From assembly GCA_022827195.1 (NCBI GenBank), contig JAJDTL010000030.1:124001-188000 (forward strand): a stretch of 64,000 bases of DNA, in the 5' to 3' direction. The translations under genes were made by a program, and so were the position numbers. The notes beneath the pieces are model-generated. The model had not been told where the DNA came from and ran no database searches. It saw nothing but the letters and a program-made list of their open reading frames with translations. Positions within the stretch are counted from its first letter, which is position 1, and every line of letters starts with the position of its first letter. Positions 34,921 to 44,249 of the stretch are shown piece by piece. The DNA is from Caldilineaceae bacterium (GTDB lineage: Bacteria; Chloroflexota; Anaerolineae; Caldilineales; Caldilineaceae).

Positions 34921-36573
34921 CTACCGAATCCCAGCCATCTCCTGCAGCAAGTGCCAGTTGGCAAGTCGGTCGGCCTGGCTATCCATCAGCACCTCTGACG
35001 GATTGCCCTCCCTGTCGAACTGCTTGGCGAACCGCCCTTCCGAACGGGCGAAGGTGATAAAGTCGATCGTCTCGCCCGTCTTCTTGATCGTGTACCAGTC
35101 CTCCTTCACCGCCGGGTTGCCCTGCAAGCTGAGACGGTCGCGAATCGTATCACCCTTGCGTGGGTCGTAGATAAACATCGGGAACGCCCGGCTGTCCACC
35201 GCCAATTTGGCCTGGTGGCGGGCCATGTTGTCGGCGACCCCGTGTTCCGGCTGGCACGTGGTGAAGACATTTACAATGGCCGGCCCTTCAAACTCGGCCG
35301 CCTCCAGGATAGACTTGTAGAAGTGGTTGGGAACGGCCTGCACCGTCTGCGCTACGTACGTGTTCGGGTGCATCATCGCAATGCGCCCCAACTCCTTGCG
35401 CATCTCCGTCTTGCCCGGAATCGCCTTGCCGTGCGAATACATCTTGGCATTCTGGCCCGTGAACGAAGCCGTGCTCGTCTGTCCCCCTGTGTTGGAATAA
35501 ACCTGCGTATCCAGCACGAGAACGCTGATGTTCATGCCGCTGGCCAGCATACGGCTCAGTGCCTGAAAGCCGATGTCCAGCATCGCGCCGTCACCGCCCA
35601 TCACCCAAAGCTGCTTGTCCTCCCAGCCCAACTGGTCCCAGCGCATACGCAAGCCCATCGCGAAGGTCGGGCCGTCCTCAAATAGCGAATTGCTCCACGG
35701 CACAATGTAAGGATTGTACGGATAGGTACTGCCGTAAACGGTGTTGCATCCGGTGCTCGCAGCGATTCCGACATTCTCGGAGCCATATTTGTAGCCGAGC
35801 GCAGCCAGCCACATGCGAATCGCCGTAGCCTCCCCGCATCCCGCGCACGAGCCCGCGCCGCCCACATAAAGCATGCTCTGTTCCGCCAGCATCATGTCCA
35901 CCGCAACGCGCTCGTTTATGAACTCCTGCGGCGTGGGCGGAAGCTTGCGGAAGAAGTCAATGCTCTTCTGATAAATCGGGACCGTCGTGTCTTCCTTCTC
36001 GATCATCTTCAGGGCATGATAGCCCAGGTCGTCGCAGGCCTCCACGCATTCGGCGCACCCTTTGCATTTCGTCGGGTCAATGAAGATGCCGAATTTGCCG
36101 GGCGTTTTCTTACGCTTGGCCGGAACATTGTAGAACTTGTTGGTCTCGGCGAACTGCTTCGACATGAAGTTCCTCTCGGCCTCGTCTTCGATGCCGTCCA
36201 GCGCAATGCTGAGTTCATCGTCGGTCACGACCTTGCCCAGGATCGCCGTATCCGGGCACTGGGTGACACAGCTCATGCAACCGGTGCAGTTTTCCTGGAT
36301 ATACTCAGGAATCTCCGGCGCAATATAGCTGAAGTCGCGAAAAGCTCCGGTCCCTGCCGGAATGACCGAACGGGCCACACCCGTATCTGCGTCCAGCGTT
36401 TCCGGCCCCGGCCCCTCGTTATACTCCTGGACCACGCGCTCAAAAAAGTCGTGAGCGTCAACCACCGACGCCTCGAAACTGTCATGGTAGCCGTTCTCTT
36501 CCGCGCCCTTCTCCTGGCCGTTTTCCGTGCGCGTCAGATTGCGAATGTCAAATGTGTTGATTGTAACACCCAT
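34921..36573 (-). CDS. Pyruvate:ferredoxin oxidoreductase, ferredoxin + TPP part
   Basis: A 550-residue second half of a NifJ-type PFOR. An N-terminal ~90-residue stretch leads into two 4Fe-4S motifs, C96-x2-C99-x2-C102-x3-C106 and C170-x2-C173-x2-C176-x3-C180. The TPP domain then has GSCAGCGEA (C243, C246, proximal cluster) and GGDGAM (326-331) with NTGGQTS downstream. Together with the upstream gene it would decarboxylate pyruvate to acetyl-CoA and reduce ferredoxin. NifJ is usually one chain of ~1170 residues; here it is cut between the gamma-type and ferredoxin domains. The two genes are 55 bases apart and share a transcript ending at the 34783 terminator. Confidence 0.94.
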   Translation of the reverse strand: MGVTINTFDIRNLTRTENGQEKGAEENGYHDSFEASVVDAHDFFERVVQEYNEGPGPETLDADTGVARSVIPAGTGAFRDFSYIAPEIPEYIQENCTGCMSCVTQCPDTAILGKVVTDDELSIALDGIEDEAERNFMSKQFAETNKFYNVPAKRKKTPGKFGIFIDPTKCKGCAECVEACDDLGYHALKMIEKEDTTVPIYQKSIDFFRKLPPTPQEFINERVAVDMMLAEQSMLYVGGAGSCAGCGEATAIRMWLAALGYKYGSENVGIAASTGCNTVYGSTYPYNPYIVPWSNSLFEDGPTFAMGLRMRWDQLGWEDKQLWVMGGDGAMLDIGFQALSRMLASGMNISVLVLDTQVYSNTGGQTSTASFTGQNAKMYSHGKAIPGKTEMRKELGRIAMMHPNTYVAQTVQAVPNHFYKSILEAAEFEGPAIVNVFTTCQPEHGVADNMARHQAKLAVDSRAFPMFIYDPRKGDTIRDRLSLQGNPAVKEDWYTIKKTGETIDFITFARSEGRFAKQFDREGNPSEVLMDSQADRLANWHLLQEMAGIR

Positions 36574-36628
36574 TAGAGTAGCCGCCTTTCGGGCCTGCGT
36601 GAATCAGTCGTCTGGTTGACGGAAGTCT

Positions 36629-38659
36629 CTACGAAAAGAGCGTAATCTCTGCGCCCGGGACAAGCACCGCCGCCGTAATGTCCTGCGCAATGATCTCCGG
36701 TGGAATCTCGAACGCCTCTTCGTAACCGCGACGCACGCAGCGCATATTCGCCTGCACAACCTTCTCGCCGCGGCTGCCGAAATACTTGCGCAGCGCCTGC
36801 TCCGAGCGTTCCATTACATCTTCGTCTTCCAGGTGCGCGTCGCGGGCAAATGGCGTCACCCGCAGGAATATCCCCAGCAGCACAATGCCCTGCATACGAA
36901 CTTCCAGGTCGGCTACCGGCGCCTCCTCGCGCGCGATCTTGGCGCCGTCCGCCGCAACCACGCGCAGCTTCTTGTCCCGAATCAACTCCTTCGCCTTCGG
37001 TGGCACATTGGACCACACATCTTCCGGCGTGCTCTTGTTCGTCTGCACGAACAACGTCCCTCCGGTCTGGATGCCGGCCAGCGGCTGGCTGGTGAAAAAG
37101 GCGTTGATGTCGTTCATCGGCACAAAATCAACATTCTTGAGCTCGCAGTGGGTAAGAATCGGCTCGTCCGCCACCGTCAGATAGTAGGTCGTGGGCAGAC
37201 CCTTCTTCTCTGACCCGTACTTCGGATAAGCCTGCACCTTCTTGCCGAAGATGTCGCCTGCAATTGTTGCAATCACCTTATTCGTTGTGACCGAGCCGTA
37301 CCCGCCAACCGAATGACCGCGCATCGAAAACGCGCCCTCAGGCCGCACGTCCGGGTCGCCGTTCAAGGGCAGCGCCAGGTCATGCTTGATGCCGACAACG
37401 AAAAATCGGGGCCCTTCCTCCTCCATGTTGCGGGCGATTGAAACAAAGTGTCCGGGCCGCACGTCGCGGCTGCCCAAACCGGCCGAACCGCTGTATATCT
37501 TGGGAATGTCATCAATCGCGGCGAAGCCCGGGCTTCCGGTGTAGGCGTCGGCAAATGCCGCCTTGATGTCGTTCGTCACAGGGTTGTTCGGCGCAATCGG
37601 ATCGTCCATCCTCTCAAGCACCGTGAAGGCACGCAAATGGCGCAAGGCCTCGACTATCTCCTTGCTGGGGAACGGCCGGTAGCACGTGATGTGCACCACC
37701 CCCACCTTGATCCCCTCCTCCCGCCGGATGTAGTCGACCGTCGCCTTGGCCGTCTCGATCATGCAGCCCATGCCAACAATGGCATATTCGGCGTCTTCCA
37801 TGCGGTAGCAGTCAATCATCTGGTAGCGGCGCCCGGTCAATCGGAAAAACTCGTCCATCGCATTCTGGACCGAGTCCCCCACGGTCGAGTAATAGTCGCG
37901 CTGGGCAATCTTGCCCTTCATGTAGCTGTCCTGGTTCTGCACAACGCCCGTCATAATCGGATTGTAAGGGTTGAACAGGTTGACAAGCTTTTCCTCCGGC
38001 CGGCCGATGTAACCTTTCATCATCTCCGGCTCGCACAAGAGCACGTCTTCGACCGTGTGCGTCGTCAGAAATCCATCCTGCACGTTGAAGAATGGCGTCC
38101 TGCTATCTTCGGCCGCTCGGCGGGCAATCAGCGCTAGGTCTCCCGACTCCTGGGCCGTTCGGCCAAACAGAATCCCCCAGCCGGAGTCCGACACCGACAT
38201 GACATCGTCGTGCCCGGCGTGAACGTTCAGGCTATGGCTCGTCAACGCCCGTGCACCAATGTGAAACACGACCGGAAGCCGCTTGCCCGAAATCGTGTAC
38301 AACACTTCGTGCATCAGAATCAGGCCCTGGCCCGACGTATAGTTACTGACGCGTCCCCCGGCCACGGCAAATCCTTCACACGCGGCAGCTGCGCTGTGCT
38401 CCGACTCCGGCTCGAGGAACTTCAGCTCGTCCCCCCACAGGTTGCGCGCGCCGTTCGAGACCGCGGCCCCGTAGCCGCCGCCCATCGTGGTTGATGAGGT
38501 GATCGGATAGGCGCAGGCCGCCTGCGTAATGTGCGTTTCTACCCACACCACAGAACCGGCTCCATCCGTCGTCGTTGGGATACCCGGGTACGGCACATGA
38601 CCGTTCTGGTTGTCTGAGAGTGCCTCAGGTAAACCGGAAACGTTCTTTGTGTCTGCCAT
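36629..38659 (-). CDS. Pyruvate:ferredoxin oxidoreductase, alpha + gamma part
   Basis: A 676-residue first half of a NifJ-type PFOR. It opens with THITQAACAYPITSSTTMG, the pyrimidine-binding domain start, and carries TSGQGLILM, HIGARALTSHSLNVHAGH and ERMDDPIAPNNPVTNDIKAA. The gamma domain follows (MRGHSVGGYGSVTTNK and TPFARDAHLEDE). It should supply pyruvate and CoA binding, with the next gene supplying Fe-S clusters and the TPP diphosphate site. The ATG at 38659 is chosen because AGGAGG lies six bases upstream; the ATG at 38665 would touch it. Such oxidoreductases are oxygen-sensitive in many species but work in some aerobes. Confidence 0.94.
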   Translation of the reverse strand: MADTKNVSGLPEALSDNQNGHVPYPGIPTTTDGAGSVVWVETHITQAACAYPITSSTTMGGGYGAAVSNGARNLWGDELKFLEPESEHSAAAACEGFAVAGGRVSNYTSGQGLILMHEVLYTISGKRLPVVFHIGARALTSHSLNVHAGHDDVMSVSDSGWGILFGRTAQESGDLALIARRAAEDSRTPFFNVQDGFLTTHTVEDVLLCEPEMMKGYIGRPEEKLVNLFNPYNPIMTGVVQNQDSYMKGKIAQRDYYSTVGDSVQNAMDEFFRLTGRRYQMIDCYRMEDAEYAIVGMGCMIETAKATVDYIRREEGIKVGVVHITCYRPFPSKEIVEALRHLRAFTVLERMDDPIAPNNPVTNDIKAAFADAYTGSPGFAAIDDIPKIYSGSAGLGSRDVRPGHFVSIARNMEEEGPRFFVVGIKHDLALPLNGDPDVRPEGAFSMRGHSVGGYGSVTTNKVIATIAGDIFGKKVQAYPKYGSEKKGLPTTYYLTVADEPILTHCELKNVDFVPMNDINAFFTSQPLAGIQTGGTLFVQTNKSTPEDVWSNVPPKAKELIRDKKLRVVAADGAKIAREEAPVADLEVRMQGIVLLGIFLRVTPFARDAHLEDEDVMERSEQALRKYFGSRGEKVVQANMRCVRRGYEEAFEIPPEIIAQDITAAVLVPGAEITLFS

Positions 38660-38945
38660 GGTCATCCTCCTGATGCCTGCATAGCGGGCATGGCAAGGCC
38701 GAACTTATGCCTTGCTCCAGTTTATACTACCTTCTAATCCAAGTTTACCACAGAAATGCACAACAGATCAAGCTCCGGCGTAGTCCATTTGACCAAACTG
38801 TCCCGCCCTTGTCCGCGGCCTCACCGCCAACTACATCATCCCTTCACGACAAACTCTCTCAGAAAGGAAGAGTTGGCTCTCCTTCGTTACGCCTTCATAC
38901 CCCCAGGGACGCTGAAGCCTTGCCCGTGAAAGGCTCTGCCTTCTC

Positions 38946-39596
38946 TCATTCAAGGGTCACGATCCCGTTCGGCGTTTCAAGCCTCGCCCGCATAGCCGCA
39001 GCCGGTCCGGCCGCCACCAGAATGTCGATGTGCAGCGCCGACAGCATCGGCTGCACTTCGGCAGGACGTGGATGAAACAAGGAGAGCTCCAGTAACCTCG
39101 CCCCCTGCGTCGATGTCTTCGCCGGATGCGGAGTACCCTCGCCCCACTCGATAAGAAACGGCACCAGGCCGTCGCCGGGAGGCGGCCAGCTTTCCTGCGC
39201 CTCCGGTCGCTTCGTCGTTCGCCAGCGCAGTTCAACACCGTCCGGCCGCGTTCGACCGCCTTCGACGATCACCCCCGGGTCATAGCCCGCCGCCTGCGCC
39301 GCCTGCGCCACCTCCTCCAACGATGGCGCCAGTACCGCCCAAGTAGTCAACTTGCCGACATGCAGTTCGTCCAGTCCGAAGGCTAGCGGTTCACCGGATT
39401 CTCCCGAACACTGAGCCGGGTCGGGGGCAATGACTTCCAAATAACAGCTCTGGTTCAATGAAAGCAGCGCGTTATGGGTTCCGTTCGGATGCTGACCGCC
39501 CGCCGAGGGCCGGACACCCAGCAGTGCTGTCAGCTTGTCTACAGCTTTGTCCAGGTCAGGCGCCGCATACACAAGGTGATCTGGTGAAAGGGCCAT
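38946..39596 (-). CDS. VOC/glyoxalase-like domain protein
   Basis: A 216-residue protein opening with SPDHLVYAAPDLDKAVDKLT, the beta-alpha start of a glyoxalase-like (VOC) domain. A weaker second half (PGVIVEGG then PDGVELRWRTT) fits the paired beta-alpha-beta3 units of this fold. Similar single-domain proteins are annotated Glyoxalase_3-like, with mostly unknown chemistry; metal ligands cannot be assigned with certainty (H7 is one candidate). GAGGGAAG precedes the ATG. It is separated from the PFOR operon by a 286-base region that should carry the PFOR promoter. Confidence 0.75.
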   Translation of the reverse strand: MALSPDHLVYAAPDLDKAVDKLTALLGVRPSAGGQHPNGTHNALLSLNQSCYLEVIAPDPAQCSGESGEPLAFGLDELHVGKLTTWAVLAPSLEEVAQAAQAAGYDPGVIVEGGRTRPDGVELRWRTTKRPEAQESWPPPGDGLVPFLIEWGEGTPHPAKTSTQGARLLELSLFHPRPAEVQPMLSALHIDILVAAGPAAAMRARLETPNGIVTLE

Positions 39597-39771
39597 TCTT
39601 CCCTCTTGGTCTGGTCGGCCTGTACCTATCAGCCGTCAACTGTAGTATAATCACGTAGTCGTCGACCGGCGGGCTTTTCCCTAGCTCGGCCGCAATCCTG
39701 GCACTTCAGGCAGCATTGTAGCCTACTCACTTAAGCCGACAAAATGCCTACGCCATCCAACAGGGACAGCG

Positions 39772-40608
39772 ATGAGCGACGAAATCCGCGAAGCGTCAGA
39801 AATCGAAATCTTTCTGTTCGACCTGAGGGGATTTCTTCTCCTCAAAAACGCGCTAACTTCGGCAGAAGTGGCCGCGTGTAACGCTGAGATCGACGCCGTC
39901 CTCCCCCTCAAGGTCGGCAACTGGGCCGGCTACATTCACGGCCATCAGTATGGGACCGACGATGGCCTCAACCTGCAGCAGATCTATGAGGCCGGTCCCG
40001 CCTTCGAGAGCCTGATCGACCATCCCGCCTGGATCGAGAAGGTCAAACTCTTCGTCGGCGGTGAAGGCACCTTCGATTACCACCATGGACCCCTCTTTAT
40101 CGACGAAAATTTCGCCAATCTGCGCGGGCCCGGAGAGGCCATCGGTATCCATTCAGGGGGACACTGGGGAGTGAAGCGCAACCAGTTCCGCTTCCATGCC
40201 GGGCGCTTTATGAGCGGACAGATAAACCTTCTTGTTGCCTTGACCGACATCGGACCGGGAGACGGCGGAACCATGGTGATCCCCGGCAGCCACAAGTCGA
40301 ACTTCCCGCCGCCGGAGTACGATGATCACACAATCGCGCTGGGCGGGTCAGCCGATGCCATCATCGGCGCCGAGGAAATCTATATGGACGCCGGCGACGC
40401 GCTCATCTTCGTCGATACGATCTGCCACGGCTCCGCCCGCCGCACAACCCAAGGCAACCGCCGCGTCGTCGTATTCCGCTACGGCCCCTCCTGGGGCTTC
40501 TTCCGCTTCGGCTATCGGCCTTCGCCGGAGCTCCTCGCGCGGCTCACGCCCTCCCGACGCCAAATTGTGTGGCCGCACGATGCAATGGAACGCGAGCCGC
40601 AGAAGTAG
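39772..40608 (+). CDS. PhyH-family protein with HxG in place of HxD
   Basis: A 278-residue PhyH/2OG-Fe(II) fold protein. The core strand DIGPGDGGTMVIPGSHKSN and the distal metal His in DTICHGSARR (H219) are present. The proximal pair, normally H-x-D, reads IHSGG (H127, Gly129). In Fe/2OG halogenases the Asp is replaced by Ala or Gly, which opens a site for halide, so this protein is a candidate non-standard Fe/2OG enzyme. That is inference from one motif; an Asp elsewhere could substitute. It stands alone between the VOC gene and an AKR on the opposite strand. Confidence 0.82.
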   Translation: MSDEIREASEIEIFLFDLRGFLLLKNALTSAEVAACNAEIDAVLPLKVGNWAGYIHGHQYGTDDGLNLQQIYEAGPAFESLIDHPAWIEKVKLFVGGEGTFDYHHGPLFIDENFANLRGPGEAIGIHSGGHWGVKRNQFRFHAGRFMSGQINLLVALTDIGPGDGGTMVIPGSHKSNFPPPEYDDHTIALGGSADAIIGAEEIYMDAGDALIFVDTICHGSARRTTQGNRRVVVFRYGPSWGFFRFGYRPSPELLARLTPSRRQIVWPHDAMEREPQK

Positions 40609-40619
40609 CCGCCTGCCCG

Positions 40620-41606
40620 TCATCTCATGCGCGAGGGCGCGAACCACATATCGAGGCTTTCTCCCAGCGCCTCTTTGAGCGCTTCGGTTGCCCGAGCAAG
40701 GCGTTGAATGACCTCCACCGAGAGTCTCAATTCGAGCGATGGAAGGTTGCGACGAACTTCCTCCGCGTTGCGCGCGCCCACGAGCAGCGAGGTCACGCCC
40801 TCCTGCTGCCGCAGCCATGCCAGCGAGACCGCAGCCATCGGTTCCCCCAATTCAGCGGCAATCTCGCGAATCTCGGCCACCGCCCTGAACAGCACGTCTT
40901 CGCAGCCGGGCTCGCCGTGCTCCGACATCGGCCGCTCTTGCGAATAAAGTCTTGTGCGCGCCAGACCCGCCGGCACTTCGTCAGCGTGAGCGTAACGGCC
41001 CGTCAGTACGCCCTGCGCCAGCGGGCTGTAGCAGATGACTCCGATTCCGTTACCCCGGCACAGCGGCAGCACAGCCCGCTCGATGCCCCGCCAGGCCAGG
41101 CTGTACGGCAGCTGATCGCTAAGGCATCGGCCCAGCTCGACCATCTCCGACAGGTCCCTGACCGCGAAGTTGCAAACACCATAGGCGCGGATCTTGCCCT
41201 GTTCCTGCAACCTCTCCAGCGCGCCGACCGTCCCTTCCAGCGGTACATCCCAGTTCGGCCAGTGAATCTGATAAAGGTCGATATAGTCGGTCTGCAACGC
41301 CTTCAAACTGCGCTCGCACGCGCGCAGCAATTCGGGCGGGTCCAGGTTGCCAGCGCTGACCTTGGTCGCCACGACCGCCGCGCCGCGCCGCCCCTTCAAC
41401 CCCCGTCCCAGCACCTCCTCCGAGCGGCCGTACCCCTCCGCCGTATCGAAGAAGTTGATGCCCTCGTCCAGCGCCGCGCGCACAGCCGCAATCGAGTCGG
41501 CGTCCTCCTGCTCCCCCCACACGTCCCCGCCCGCGAACGGCCAGCAGCCCAGCGCAATCGCGGAGACCCGCAAACCGTCGCTTCCACCCAGATCCCTGTA
41601 CTCCAT
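40620..41606 (-). CDS. Aldo/keto reductase
   Basis: A 328-residue AKR. The tetrad is Asp and Tyr in FFDTAEGYGRSEEV, Lys in VVATKVSAG and His in LYQIHWPNWD. VICYSPLAQGVLTGRY is the conserved barrel strand near the C-terminal third, as in the Tas/YajO and Gcy-like subgroup. NADPH-dependent reduction of an aldehyde or ketone is expected, substrate unknown. GGAGG lies upstream of the ATG. It converges with the PhyH gene at 39772 and is divergent from the esterase at 41732. Confidence 0.93.
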   Translation of the reverse strand: MEYRDLGGSDGLRVSAIALGCWPFAGGDVWGEQEDADSIAAVRAALDEGINFFDTAEGYGRSEEVLGRGLKGRRGAAVVATKVSAGNLDPPELLRACERSLKALQTDYIDLYQIHWPNWDVPLEGTVGALERLQEQGKIRAYGVCNFAVRDLSEMVELGRCLSDQLPYSLAWRGIERAVLPLCRGNGIGVICYSPLAQGVLTGRYAHADEVPAGLARTRLYSQERPMSEHGEPGCEDVLFRAVAEIREIAAELGEPMAAVSLAWLRQQEGVTSLLVGARNAEEVRRNLPSLELRLSVEVIQRLARATEALKEALGESLDMWFAPSRMR

Positions 41607-41731
41607 CCTTCACCTCCCCTTCTAAACTCTTCGTCATCGGTACGCTACCCCAGGGGCGAGGCTTTTGCAAGAGCCAAACTCGTGGTAATCTCAAGGCCAA
41701 TTCTGAATCGACCGTCGTGGGAGTCCAGCCC

Positions 41732-42787
41732 GTGCCAAGCATCCGCAGCCGCCTGTTCAAAGAGTTCTTTCGCTGGCGCAACAGCCGCCTTCCCCTTGAC
41801 CGCCCCATCGTTGACCAGCGCAGCTCGATCGACGCCCGGGGCGGAAAGCTACCCATGGCCCCAGGAATTCAGGCCATGTCCGTCGACGCAAATGGCGTGC
41901 CTGCGCAATGGCTCGACGCCCGCGATACGCGATCGGGCAGGGCATTCCTCTACCTGCACGGCGGCGGCTATTTCATCGGATCGTGCCGGTCCCACCGCGG
42001 TCTTGTATCTCACCTCGCCGCCGCCTGCCGCGCACGCGCTCTACTGCCCGAATACCGCCTCGCACCGGAAAACCCATTTCCCGCCGGCTTGCTGGACGCC
42101 CGCGCCGCCTACAGGTTTCTTCTGGCACAGGGCTATCCGCCTCACCGAATCGTTGTCGGCGGCGAATCCTCCGGGGGCGGCCTCGCGCTGGCGCTTCTCT
42201 ATACCCTGCGCGACGAGCGAATGCAAATGCCCGCCGCGGCCGTCCTCCTCTCTCCCTGGACAGACCTGCTGGGCACTGGCAACAGCGTGCGGACACGCGC
42301 CAGCCGCGAACCATGGCTCCGCGCTCCTGGCATCGAGCTCCTCGCCAATCGCTACCGCAACGGTACGCCCACTGACCACCCCTTTGTGTCGCCGCTCTAT
42401 GGCGACATGCACGGCCTGCCGCCGCTGCTGATTCACGCCGGCGATGACGAAATCATCCTTGACGACTCGACCCGCCTGGCCGCGAAGGCCGCCGCTGCCG
42501 GCGTAGACGTGACCCTCAAGGTCTGGGAGGGACTCTGGCACGCCTTCCCTGCCTTCTATCCCTGGGTTCCGGAGGCGCGTCGCGCCCACCGGGAGATCGG
42601 CGAATGGGTCGCCGCCACACTGCAGAAAGAGACCGATGATGATACGCTCAGCCGATGTACGCAGCCACGCCGAAGCGCGCCAGTGGGAGGCGCGTCTCAA
42701 CCGCGACCGGCCCCAACGTCCCCGAGTAGCCGCCTGGATCGTGTCCCAGATCGACAGCCCGCCGGCGGCCTCGCCGCGAGTGGTTGA
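41732..42787 (+). CDS. Alpha/beta hydrolase (HSL-type esterase) with overprinted tail
   Basis: A 351-residue alpha/beta hydrolase. The oxyanion-hole motif is LHGGGYF, the nucleophile elbow GESSGGG, and Asp and His appear in HAGDDEII and LWHAFP, all in the order of hormone-sensitive-lipase-type esterases. Such proteins end soon after the His (EWVAATLQKE), yet here the frame continues ~45 more residues of Ser/Pro/Arg-rich sequence. That tail lies out of frame within the next gene (42636 onward), a 152-base overlap. The GTG at 41732 (GGGAG seven bases upstream) is preferred over the GTG at 41717. Confidence 0.88.
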   Translation: MPSIRSRLFKEFFRWRNSRLPLDRPIVDQRSSIDARGGKLPMAPGIQAMSVDANGVPAQWLDARDTRSGRAFLYLHGGGYFIGSCRSHRGLVSHLAAACRARALLPEYRLAPENPFPAGLLDARAAYRFLLAQGYPPHRIVVGGESSGGGLALALLYTLRDERMQMPAAAVLLSPWTDLLGTGNSVRTRASREPWLRAPGIELLANRYRNGTPTDHPFVSPLYGDMHGLPPLLIHAGDDEIILDDSTRLAAKAAAAGVDVTLKVWEGLWHAFPAFYPWVPEARRAHREIGEWVAATLQKETDDDTLSRCTQPRRSAPVGGASQPRPAPTSPSSRLDRVPDRQPAGGLAASG

Positions 42788-43289
42788 GCTGGCCTGCGGC
42801 GCCGGCTACTTGGCCCAGGCCCTATTCCAACAGATCCCGGCAGCCCGCTTTTGCGGCTTCGATCTGTCCCCCCACCTTCTTGATTACGCCCGCGACCGGC
42901 TCTCCCCGCAAGAACCAGGCTCTCCTATAGACGGAGAGGTCGAATTTCGATGCGCCGACCTGGTAAACTCGGACTGGGAAAAGTCCCTTTTCGAATTGGG
43001 CTGGGCGGGGCAGGTGGACGCGGTTGTCTCGATGCAGGCGCTGCACGATCTGGGCGGACTCGAGCAGCAGACCGACGTGCTGGCACGTTCGCGTAGTCTG
43101 TTGCGCGCTGGGGGCCAGCTGGTCTACGCTGACCTGCTTCAGGACCCAGATGAACCGCACCCCAGCCGCTTCACCGTGCGCCAGCACCAAGAGTTGCTGA
43201 GTGCCGCCGGGTACGCGCCTATTGTTGCCGGGCAAGCCGGCGCCGAAGCCTCATTCGGCTATTTTGGCTGTTTCAAACGCCGCAGATGA
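42636..43289 (+). CDS. Class I SAM-dependent methyltransferase
   Basis: A 217-residue methyltransferase. Motif I is VVELACGAGYLAQAL, followed by FCGFDLSPHLLDYA and a post-motif strand LRAGGQLVYADLL. The N-terminus (EARQWEARLNRDRPQ) is of the kind found before motif I in small-molecule or quinone methyltransferases. The acceptor is unknown. Its start lies inside the previous gene; the ATGATG at 42636 gives the only frame that keeps the WEARL helix. Its stop overlaps the next methyltransferase start by four bases (ATGA), so the two are translated together. Confidence 0.85.
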   Translation: MMIRSADVRSHAEARQWEARLNRDRPQRPRVAAWIVSQIDSPPAASPRVVELACGAGYLAQALFQQIPAARFCGFDLSPHLLDYARDRLSPQEPGSPIDGEVEFRCADLVNSDWEKSLFELGWAGQVDAVVSMQALHDLGGLEQQTDVLARSRSLLRAGGQLVYADLLQDPDEPHPSRFTVRQHQELLSAAGYAPIVAGQAGAEASFGYFGCFKRRR

Positions 43290-44167
43290 ACGCGTCGACT
43301 CCCGCCCCTAGCGAACCGGTGCGCTCAAATCACGCTCTACCTTCGCCCTTGGCCCTTTTTCCCTACTACGAGAACGGCGACCAGCTGAAGCAAAAGCACC
43401 TGCGCTCCAACATGGCCTCAGGCCGGCGCTTCGAGTCGTGGGCGCTCGATCTGCTTCCCCTCAGTTCCGAAGAGAGCGTGTTGGACGCAGGCTGCGGCTG
43501 GGGCCGTTTTGCCTGGCCCCTTCTCGAAAAGTACGGAATGGCATCCGACCGCATCACCTGCTGCGACAGCTCGTTCGGCATGTTGCACTCCGCCGCACAG
43601 GAAGCAGTACGGCGCGGCCACCGCCCGCAATTCACGGCCGCCGATATCCGATACCTTCCTTTCCCGACCGGCTACTTTGACGGCGCGATGGCCAATCATG
43701 TACTCTACCATCTGTCTGATATCCGCGACGGCATACGCGACCTGGCGCGCGTCGTGAAAAAGGAAGGTTGGCTGCTGGCTACGACCAACAGCGATGAAGT
43801 CTCTGTGCCGGTCCTTGAGTATCACTATGCCGCGCTGGACGAGCTGGAGATCGACTACAGCCGAGAGTCCCGCTCACCGTTCTCGATGGAGAACGGCCGT
43901 CAACACTTGGAATGCGCCTTTGCTAATGTGCGTACCTTCTACTTTGATGACGAGACCCTATACCACTCGGCCGATGAGTTTCTGGCAGGCTACAGCACAA
44001 TCGGCCGCTACCGAAATCTTTTGGCACGCGCCGACGTCAGCCGCGCGGCAAAAGTACGGCTTCCCCGTCTCGTGAGGGCAAAGGCTGAAGAGACAATTCA
44101 CACGCACGGGGTGATACGCTCCCCCGTCCGCATGGGCGCTTTTGTGTGCCGCGAGCCGCTGGCGTGA
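43286..44167 (+). CDS. Class I SAM-dependent methyltransferase
   Basis: A 293-residue methyltransferase of the UbiE/Coq5-like type. VLDAGCGWGRFAWPLLEK is motif I, CCDSSFGMLHSA binds the ribose, and ADIRYLPFPTGYFDGAMANHV is the typical motif II/III region; VVKKEGWLLATTN follows. The long C-terminal part (residues ~190-293) has no second domain that I recognise. Two different methyltransferases linked by a 4-base overlap suggest successive methylations of one small molecule, which is inference. The MOSC gene follows 82 bases later. Confidence 0.88.
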   Translation: MNASTPAPSEPVRSNHALPSPLALFPYYENGDQLKQKHLRSNMASGRRFESWALDLLPLSSEESVLDAGCGWGRFAWPLLEKYGMASDRITCCDSSFGMLHSAAQEAVRRGHRPQFTAADIRYLPFPTGYFDGAMANHVLYHLSDIRDGIRDLARVVKKEGWLLATTNSDEVSVPVLEYHYAALDELEIDYSRESRSPFSMENGRQHLECAFANVRTFYFDDETLYHSADEFLAGYSTIGRYRNLLARADVSRAAKVRLPRLVRAKAEETIHTHGVIRSPVRMGAFVCREPLA

Positions 44168-44249
44168 CCAGGGGTAACCGGACGAATTTCCGACCTGGCA
44201 GCCTGGGCGTAAGACGGGCAAGAATGTCAACGAATCCGGAGATCCCCAA

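Noticed and set aside
40569-42431. A 620-codon plus-strand frame over the AKR and esterase genes
   Set aside because: It runs antisense to the AKR and out of frame with the esterase, both of which have intact motifs.
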